The notes beneath the pieces are model-generated. The model was not told where the DNA came from and ran no database searches. It saw only the letters and a list, made by a program, of their open reading frames with translations. A stretch of 64,000 nucleotides of DNA from Sulfurovaceae bacterium. GTDB lineage: Bacteria; Campylobacterota; Campylobacteria; Campylobacterales; Sulfurovaceae. The stretch is from assembly GCA_016744805.1 (NCBI GenBank), contig JADGDQ010000004.1, positions 1 through 64,000 on the forward strand, in the 5' to 3' direction. Of this stretch, positions 58,114-64,000 are shown piece by piece; within the stretch, counting starts at the first letter, position 1, and each line of letters starts with the position of its first letter. The position numbers and the translations under genes were made by a program.

Positions 58114-60708
58114 CTACATATCTACGCGTCTACCCCACTTGAAACGAGATTTATAAAATGGTTTATTAAGACTTGTTACAACAACTTTTTTCTTTGCAGA
58201 ACTTGCATGTATAAATTTGTTGTTTCCAATATAGATACCCACATGGTTTACATATCCTTTTCTTCTTTTGGATGTATCAAAAAATATTAAATCTCCTGCT
58301 ACGAGGTTACGGCGAGAAACATATTTCCCTACTTTTGATTGACTAATAGATGTTCGTGGTAAGCATACACCATTTTTTTTGCAAACATAGCTAGTAAATC
58401 CTGAACAATCAAATCTATATGGTCCTGTAGCACCCCATACATATCGTTTACCTAAATGTTTTTTTGCTAACCGAGGAAGAGCTTTTCGTCCTGAGTTTCC
58501 ACCTAAGGAGTCCATAAAACTTTCAAAGTTTTTATTTTTCTTTGTTGTAGTAATAACAACTTTTTCTTCTTTATTTTTTCTAACTCTTACGGCACTATTT
58601 TGTTTAGCTAATTTGATTTTTACAACTTTTTTTCCTTTTGGAAGAGTAATAAATTTACCTATTTTTAAATCTTTATTGGATTTAATTTTATTAAGTTGTT
58701 TTAGCTTTTTGACTGAAGTTTTACTGTTTTTGGCAATAGTATAAAGAGTATCACCTGCTTGAATTTTATATTGAGGGAGTTCTATTTTTTTACTTGTATG
58801 AACTTTTTTCTTAAAAGTATTTGTATTAGAGGCAACTCTTACTGTGTCAATATCACTCTCAATAGAGAATGTATCTACAGGAACTTTAATCAAATCACCC
58901 TTGATTAGTTTGCTTTTTCGATTCATTTTATTTGCTAATAAAACACGACTTGTTGTTGTATTATGTTTTCTTGCTATTTTATAAAGCGTATCTCCTGATC
59001 GTATTTTATAATTTTTTAAATGGAAATAGGTATCAATAGGAACTTTAATCATCTTACCCACAACTAAATCAGAATTACTTCTAAATTTATTAGCATCACG
59101 CACTTCAATAGTAGTAGTATGATGTGCTTTAGCAATTTTATAAAGGTTATCTCCTTTTTTTACTGTATAGTCGATAACTTTATTACTATTTGTTACTATT
59201 GTAGTGGGAGTTTTGAGACTATTTTTAGCACTCTCTTTTTTTGAGGATTCTTCTTTTTTCTTTTTTTCTTCTTTCTTTTTTTCTTCTTTTCTTTTTTTCT
59301 CTTCTTCTTTTTCTAAGGATTTAGCTTTTTCTATAGAGCTTTTTTTTGTACTATTTGGTTCACTGATTGCATCCGCTTTTATTTTTGCTTGTTTAATTTT
59401 TTCTTTTGCTTTGGATAATAAATCTTCTTTAATTTTAGCTTGTTTTTCTAGCTCTTCCATCTCTTTTTTAATCTTAGCAAGTTTAGCATTTTCTGCATCT
59501 AAGAGTTTTTGTAATCGCTCTTTTTCTAACTTATTTGCTTTTATTTTTGCTTGACGAACTCTCTCTTTTGCCTCTTTTTCAGCTTGTATCTTTGCTTGAC
59601 GAGCCTCTTCTTCAGCTTTTTTCTTTGCTTCAAGTATTCTCTTTTGTGCTTCAGCTTTAAGTTTAGCTATTCTTGCTTTTTCTGCTTCGGCTTTTGCTTT
59701 CTCTTCTTGGGCTTTTGCTTTCTCTTCTTGGGCTTTTTTTGCAGCAGCTATTCTTGTTTTTTCAGCCTTTGCTTCTGCGATAGCTCTCTCTTCTCTTTTC
59801 TTCTTAATTGTTTCAGCTCTATCTAATATAGATTGTTCTTCTAGTTCTCTTTGAGCTATAGCTATTTTAAGAGCTTTAGCTTTTGCTTCAGCTTTTTTTA
59901 TTTTCTCTTCAGCTTCTTTAGCTTTTGCAAGATCTATACTCTTTTGTTTTTCTTGATTGACAACAGAAGCTATAGTGAGTGGTAATTTTGTTTGAACCTC
60001 TTTAGAAGTATCATCAGAGATCTTTTGCTTACTTGTAGAAGTTTTTTTACCTTTGATATAAGTATCTATAGGAACTTTTATTATCATACCAATTTTAAGA
60101 TTATCATTTTTTCCAAGACCATTTAATTTACCAATCTCTTTGCTTGTACTATTATGTTTTTTAGCTACTTTAAAAAGTGTATCACCACTTTTAATAGCAT
60201 ACTCTATGATTTTACTCTTTTCACTATTAGTAGTTGTAGATTTTTTGCTTGCTTTATAGGTATTTGTAGGAACTTTTAATATCTGACCTAATTTTAAATT
60301 TGTTTTTTTAGTAATAGAATTTACTGTACAAATTTCAGCAGTTGTAGTATGATATTTTTTAGCAATAGTATAAAGTGTATCTCCTTTTATTATAGGATGC
60401 TTTACAAGTACATTTTTGGGATAGAATGTATGTGTAGGAACTGTAAGAACTCTTCCTAATTTAAGTTTCTCCCCTTCTTTCATTTTGTTTAAGACTCTAA
60501 TTTCTGCTCTTGTTGTATAGTGTTCTCTAGCAATAGCCAAAAGAGTATCACCTGACTTGATAGTATAGTTAACTTTTTTGCCATTAATGCTACTAAAGCT
60601 CTCACTCTGTTGGTCCGATTCATATTTTGAATCAATTTTAGATGGTTTTGCAATACTGTATGAAGATATAAGTGTTAAATTAAATAATAATGTATAGATT
60701 CTTTTCAT
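58114..60708 (-). CDS. Six-LysM NlpC/P60 peptidoglycan hydrolase with central coiled coil
   Basis: The 864-residue protein starts with a signal peptide (MKRIYTLLFNLTLISSYSIA; ATG at 60708 with AAGGAGA upstream). Three LysM repeats follow (YTIKSGDTLLAIAREHYTT and similar at about 50, 105 and 175), then 280 residues of Lys/Glu/Ala coiled coil (about 245-530), then three more LysM repeats (530-720). An NlpC/P60 domain closes it, with YRFDCSGFTSYVCKK (nucleophile), NHVGIYIGNNKFIHAS and a downstream polar residue. It should bind and cut peptidoglycan stem peptides, the coil acting as a spacer. The AT-rich codons of the coil create long false ORFs on the other strand. Confidence 0.9.
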   Translation of the reverse strand: MKRIYTLLFNLTLISSYSIAKPSKIDSKYESDQQSESFSSINGKKVNYTIKSGDTLLAIAREHYTTRAEIRVLNKMKEGEKLKLGRVLTVPTHTFYPKNVLVKHPIIKGDTLYTIAKKYHTTTAEICTVNSITKKTNLKLGQILKVPTNTYKASKKSTTTNSEKSKIIEYAIKSGDTLFKVAKKHNSTSKEIGKLNGLGKNDNLKIGMIIKVPIDTYIKGKKTSTSKQKISDDTSKEVQTKLPLTIASVVNQEKQKSIDLAKAKEAEEKIKKAEAKAKALKIAIAQRELEEQSILDRAETIKKKREERAIAEAKAEKTRIAAAKKAQEEKAKAQEEKAKAEAEKARIAKLKAEAQKRILEAKKKAEEEARQAKIQAEKEAKERVRQAKIKANKLEKERLQKLLDAENAKLAKIKKEMEELEKQAKIKEDLLSKAKEKIKQAKIKADAISEPNSTKKSSIEKAKSLEKEEEKKRKEEKKKEEKKKKEESSKKESAKNSLKTPTTIVTNSNKVIDYTVKKGDNLYKIAKAHHTTTIEVRDANKFRSNSDLVVGKMIKVPIDTYFHLKNYKIRSGDTLYKIARKHNTTTSRVLLANKMNRKSKLIKGDLIKVPVDTFSIESDIDTVRVASNTNTFKKKVHTSKKIELPQYKIQAGDTLYTIAKNSKTSVKKLKQLNKIKSNKDLKIGKFITLPKGKKVVKIKLAKQNSAVRVRKNKEEKVVITTTKKNKNFESFMDSLGGNSGRKALPRLAKKHLGKRYVWGATGPYRFDCSGFTSYVCKKNGVCLPRTSISQSKVGKYVSRRNLVAGDLIFFDTSKRRKGYVNHVGIYIGNNKFIHASSAKKKVVVTSLNKPFYKSRFKWGRRVDM

Positions 60709-60966
60709 TAAAGTGTCTCCTTGAATTATGTAAAAAAAGTCCAAAATACTTTTGAACTCAAATAAAATTTTATTAGTGATAATAAGTTGATTCTAACAAA
60801 ACACTGTTAACAGAATATAAACAATCAACCTTATATAAGGGTCAAATTGTAATATATTTTGGAAGATTCAAAACCTTTTTCCACTTTTTATTGTTTAATT
60901 ATAGCAATAGATTGTTTCTAAAATATCACCTTTATTATTAGTATAATTTTTTTTATTTTTTAATGA

Positions 60967-62649
60967 TTATAACTTTCTTTGTAACACTTTTATAATCATA
61001 TCTCCTACTCGTAAAGCATTTGCATAGATTGTCCAAGTATAAGGGGTACTTCCACCTGTAGGCATAAAACTAGCATCGGCAACAAAGAGGTTAGCAGTAT
61101 CAAAAGATTGACAATTTTTATTTAATACGGCTCTTTTTGGGTCATCTCCAAAGCGACACCCCCCTGCGATAAGATTTTGTGGTGGTGTTGAAGAGAGTGA
61201 GCTATAGATATCCTCTGCCCCCATCTCTTGAAGGACTTTTTCACACTCTTTAGCAATACTCTTGGCTACACTCATATCATGAGGATGCCCATGTATACGC
61301 AGTTTGCCCACACTCATGCCATATTTATCTTTTCGTTTGGTATCCAAAGAGAGAAAACAGTCATCTGTAGGTAACCAGTCATTAAATATCTCAAATCGAA
61401 TCTTTTTACTCTGTGTAAATGAGCTGTGCATAGCTTGGGCGAGCTCTTTACCCCAAAGAAGTCTGCTATTACTGTATCTTGTAGAGATTGCACGAGAGAT
61501 ATTGTTTTGGTGTTCAAACATAAACTCTACTAATCCCCCTTTCTCTTTGCCTCCTAACCAATTTTTTTGAATATACCAATCCAAAAGTGAACGATTCACA
61601 AACAATCCTCGTTGCATTAGAGCTTCAAAATCTTTCTTTTTCATACTCTTACGATAAAAAGTCCCTCCACCTGCTCCACCTGCGGAGAATATAAGATTTT
61701 TGCCCACCTCTCCACTACTATTACTTAGCCCTTGTGGATGGAATTTATTGGCTGAATTGAGAAGAAGTCGAGAGCTTTCATGGGCTTGTAAGGCGAGGAC
61801 AAATATTTTTGCCGAGAGTTTTTGAGAGGCAAGAGTAAGAGTATTGACAACCTCTACCTCTGTAACCTCTTTTTGAGTACTATGGAGTTTTGTTACATGG
61901 CTATTTGTAAGCAGTGTAAGGTTGCCAGTAGCCAGAGCAGGGGCAATAAATGCTTCTCGTGAACTCCCTTTAGCTCCAGAGCTACAGCCATAACTTCCAC
62001 AAAAATTGGAGTAGTAACATGCCAACCTCTCTCCTCTATCTTGAGAGAGTACAGCTCTAGGGGTAATAAGTGGCGTAACTCCTAGAGCCTTACAGCTTCT
62101 ATCAAAGAGTTTGGTAATAGCACTCTCTTGGGTGGGTGCTTGTGGAAAATCTTTGGTACTTCGTGGTGCTTTATATGGATGTGGTTGGGCTTTGCCAGAG
62201 ATTCCCACCAACTCCTCTGCTAGAGTATAGTAGGGTTCAAGCTCCTCATAACTTATAGCCCAATCTTCTATATTTGCCCCCTCAATCTCTCCATAAACAG
62301 TTTTGAGCCTAAAGTCATCAGGGTGCATACGATGAAGCATACCACTCATTAGGTTCGATGAGCCACCCACAATATTCCCATTCCAAAAACTCCACCCAGA
62401 CTCAAAGGTAGGAGTCTCTACCCATGCACCATCTATCTTCTCTTCAATAGTATGGTACTCATCAAAGAGATTAGGAGTCACAATATCACGCCGACAGTAG
62501 GCTAACTCATCTTTACTAAACTCTTCTCGTCTAATAAGCCGACCCTTCTCCAACAGAGCCACCCTATACCCTGCCTTGCAGAGCTGATATGCCACAGCTC
62601 CACCACTTGCACCAGAACCCACTATAATTGCGTCATATTTATCTCTCAT
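60967..62649 (-). CDS. GMC-family oxidoreductase (choline/gluconate dehydrogenase type)
   Basis: The 560-residue flavoprotein has the FAD motif YDAIIVGSGASGGAVAYQL at the start, NGNIVGGSSNLMSGMLHRM near residue 90, and the C-terminal GMC motif LFVADASFMPTGGSTPYTW near 520. It oxidises an alcohol or sugar and lacks its own signal. The gene before it encodes a Tat-targeted small subunit, and its ATG overlaps that stop (ATGA), the arrangement of membrane-bound gluconate-type dehydrogenases exported as a folded pair. No cytochrome subunit is adjacent. A segment CYYSNFCGSYGCSSGAKGS near 230 is cysteine-rich. Substrate unknown. Confidence 0.88.
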   Translation of the reverse strand: MRDKYDAIIVGSGASGGAVAYQLCKAGYRVALLEKGRLIRREEFSKDELAYCRRDIVTPNLFDEYHTIEEKIDGAWVETPTFESGWSFWNGNIVGGSSNLMSGMLHRMHPDDFRLKTVYGEIEGANIEDWAISYEELEPYYTLAEELVGISGKAQPHPYKAPRSTKDFPQAPTQESAITKLFDRSCKALGVTPLITPRAVLSQDRGERLACYYSNFCGSYGCSSGAKGSSREAFIAPALATGNLTLLTNSHVTKLHSTQKEVTEVEVVNTLTLASQKLSAKIFVLALQAHESSRLLLNSANKFHPQGLSNSSGEVGKNLIFSAGGAGGGTFYRKSMKKKDFEALMQRGLFVNRSLLDWYIQKNWLGGKEKGGLVEFMFEHQNNISRAISTRYSNSRLLWGKELAQAMHSSFTQSKKIRFEIFNDWLPTDDCFLSLDTKRKDKYGMSVGKLRIHGHPHDMSVAKSIAKECEKVLQEMGAEDIYSSLSSTPPQNLIAGGCRFGDDPKRAVLNKNCQSFDTANLFVADASFMPTGGSTPYTWTIYANALRVGDMIIKVLQRKL

Positions 62650-63146
62650 AATGCTACATACCTTGAAGTAGGGCGAGGAGACCCACCTGTAGTCTCTAAT
62701 GCTTTCCATCCCAACTCTTGAAAATTCCCACCATAGATAGGGTCACTAAGTAGAGCCTCTATAGAGAGTATCATAACTCTACTAAGCCAATTGCTCCCCA
62801 TCTTGGTCTCTTCAAAATCACGCAGAGCTTTTTCCATCTGCTCTTCATTATAGTTCAAAAGTTCTCCTTTATGGGTATCTCTAAGCTCTTTTGCTCCTCT
62901 AAGGACAAAATTTCGTATATCCCTATCATAGCTAGAGTGGTAGAGTGTCTCTTGCAAAAAATCTGTAGCCCCAAAGAGGGATGCAGAGGGCAAAAGAGTC
63001 CCCTTAGGAAAGAGATGATTTTGCACCTTTTGGAGTATATTATAAAGCTCTTGTGGTAGTTCTCTTTGTCTACTCTCCTCTTTGGCAGAAACTAAAGAGA
63101 GACCCACCACAGCAGAAGCAGAGAGAAAAGTTCTTCTAGTTGTCAT
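62646..63146 (-). CDS. Gluconate 2-dehydrogenase subunit 3-like protein with Tat signal
   Basis: The 166-residue protein starts with a twin-arginine signal (MTTRRTFLSASAVVGLSLVS) and continues as an all-helical protein of the gluconate dehydrogenase gamma-subunit type, with QNHLFPKGTLLPSASLFGAT near residue 42 and the late SDPIYGGNFQELGWKALE near 133. It is thought to carry the folded flavoprotein partner through the Tat system. AAAGGA precedes the ATG at 63146. It overlaps the GMC gene by four bases. Confidence 0.85.
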   Translation of the reverse strand: MTTRRTFLSASAVVGLSLVSAKEESRQRELPQELYNILQKVQNHLFPKGTLLPSASLFGATDFLQETLYHSSYDRDIRNFVLRGAKELRDTHKGELLNYNEEQMEKALRDFEETKMGSNWLSRVMILSIEALLSDPIYGGNFQELGWKALETTGGSPRPTSRYVAL

Positions 63147-63192
63147 GGTTTTTCCTTTTTGAGTTATTTAAATAGATAATGCTATATAGATT

Positions 63193-64000
63193 TTAATTTT
63201 CTTCTATCAATTGTTTCCAGTCATTTTTACATTGATGCTTTAAAGAGTTTAAATTATTATCAAATTTTACTCCTAATTTATCCTCAATAAGAGGTACTAA
63301 TAATTTTATTACTGTTTGATTGATTTCTATAGGTATTTTGTTGAGAGATTCTTTAAAAATTATGTTTTTTAGTTCATAAAACAGAGTATTTGAATTCATA
63401 AAATATTTTTGATGACTTTTATAGTAGTCTAATATTTGTATTGTTAACTCAATTAATAACTTATCTTCATATTTTATATTATTTTGATGCGTATCTAAAA
63501 ATAAATTTAAATCACCACGAAGGTAATGAAATTTAGAATACCATTCATTATATTCTTCTAAATTATTAATCATAGAAACATATTTATAAAAATATTTTGT
63601 TGCTACCTTGAATTTTTCATAACTATATCCATCAATTTTTGGATACATATAACTTATTTTCAATAAATTAGTTAACCCTTGTTGTAAATTAAAATCAATT
63701 TCTGAAGTCAATGTACTTTGAAGATAAAAAAATTTTTGTAGAGCAACTAAGTAGTATTTAGAATCTTTTTTTGGTATAGGTGTATTTATCCAATAAAGTA
63801 AAGGTTTGACTTCCTCTAAAGTTTGAAATAAATCACTAATCTCATAAATTGGTTTTTGACTATAGATAATCTTTTTTCGTCTTTTAATAAAATCAATTAA
63901 TTCTAAACTTTGAAGCTCTAAAACTTGACTATGGGTTTTTAATGCAACTCTCATAGTTCTTTTTTTTTCATCAGTTTTGTAAAAATAGATATTATGAGTA
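63193..64000 (-). CDS. Hypothetical helical protein, probably cut by the right edge
   Basis: An ATG at 63954 gives 253 residues, but the same frame has no stop up to the window end and the codons before the ATG (HNIYFYKTDEKKRT) read like protein, with no clear ribosome binding site at 63954. So the gene probably starts outside the window. The product is Lys/Leu/Tyr/Asn-rich and helical, with no signal peptide, membrane segment or motif I recognise. It is AT-rich even for this genome. It ends 46 bases before the Tat subunit gene. Confidence 0.55.
   Translation of the reverse strand, partial: THNIYFYKTDEKKRTMRVALKTHSQVLELQSLELIDFIKRRKKIIYSQKPIYEISDLFQTLEEVKPLLYWINTPIPKKDSKYYLVALQKFFYLQSTLTSEIDFNLQQGLTNLLKISYMYPKIDGYSYEKFKVATKYFYKYVSMINNLEEYNEWYSKFHYLRGDLNLFLDTHQNNIKYEDKLLIELTIQILDYYKSHQKYFMNSNTLFYELKNIIFKESLNKIPIEINQTVIKLLVPLIEDKLGVKFDNNLNSLKHQCKNDWKQLIEEN

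Noticed and set aside
59204-59826. Long plus-strand ORFs with Phe/Ser/Leu-rich products opposite the LysM protein
   Set aside because: They are the complement of the Lys/Glu/Ala coiled-coil codons; composition is extreme, there is no binding site, and the minus-strand protein has clear domains on both sides.
1-64000. CRISPR arrays, prophage, toxin-antitoxin or restriction systems
   Set aside because: I looked for regularly spaced repeats, phage structural genes, paired small toxin-antitoxin ORFs and methylase/helicase clusters and found none; the MORN protein resembles proteins labelled YwqK-like antitoxins, but no toxin is beside it.

Overview
The window is AT-rich DNA from a member of the Campylobacterota (Epsilonproteobacteria), most likely a sulfur-oxidising chemolithotroph of the Sulfurovum/Sulfurimonas kind. 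The signs are the protein repertoire (ThrRS with a reduced N-terminus, RNase J with a long Asn/Lys-rich N-terminal extension, ThyX, a Tat-targeted sulfide:quinone oxidoreductase), the gene order ruvC-dnaA-dnaN with TTATTCACA DnaA boxes, promoters that are a TATAAT box with T-rich tracts rather than a clear -35, and AAAGGA-type ribosome binding sites. The genus is an inference. The window is mostly chromosomal backbone and appears to contain the replication origin.

Layout. 1-2.1 kb: a cut gene end, a ThiD2-like protein, a BI-1 family membrane protein, an unknown protein and two identical tRNA-Glu genes. 2.1-7.6 kb: lipoprotein-nfo, then a compact lipid-uptake operon (secreted lipase-like lipoprotein, FadL porin, acyl-CoA ligase). 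7.7-10.1 kb: thrS-infC, both with TTG starts. 10.1-10.8 kb: a gene-free stretch with decayed gene pieces and palindromic repeats. 10.8-15.4 kb (minus): sulfide:quinone oxidoreductase, c-type cytochrome, cytochrome b561-dihaem cytochrome fusion and TolC. 15.5-21.9 kb: recJ, pyrG, dnaN, dnaA (minus) and ruvC (plus), with DnaA boxes on both sides of dnaA. 22-26.8 kb: L,D-transpeptidase, an outer-membrane barrel with an OmpR-like promoter layout, thyX, an acyltransferase and a small acidic protein. 26.8-33 kb: purB, an RluA-family enzyme, a 33-residue membrane protein, rlmN, a region with a candidate RNA, a chimeric rlmN-like ORF and a MITE-like repeat, then a phosphorylase-like gene and hisF. 32.3-38.1 kb: rsmA-rnj-kdsD-(DUF4214)-rluB. 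38.3-49.6 kb: cytochrome c, rimO, tilS, moeA, an S24 repressor, moxR, bamA, ilvD, rarA. 49.6-51.3 kb: small accessory island with a REP-type (Y1) transposase element and a remnant of a second copy. 51.3-64 kb: wecA-like transferase, a duplicated-motif lipoprotein, a ferredoxin:thioredoxin-reductase/rhodanese fusion, pcm, a nitrilase-family gene, nrdB, DoxX, a zinc-ribbon protein, a MORN protein, a six-LysM NlpC/P60 hydrolase, a Tat-linked GMC dehydrogenase pair, and an unknown protein cut by the right edge.

How it works together. Most of the window is housekeeping: origin and replication, translation and RNA modification, envelope biogenesis and nucleotide synthesis. The metabolic colour comes from the sulfide-oxidation/cytochrome locus, the GMC dehydrogenase pair and the lipid-uptake operon. 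No CRISPR array, prophage or complete defence system is visible. The best leads for something new are small: the promoter-driven RNA candidate beside rlmN, the rlmN-start chimera, the two-ended GTAGGGTGG repeat family, the FTR-rhodanese fusion with its neighbouring lipoprotein, the 33-residue membrane protein coupled to rlmN, and a zinc-ribbon gene whose only well-placed start codon is ATC.
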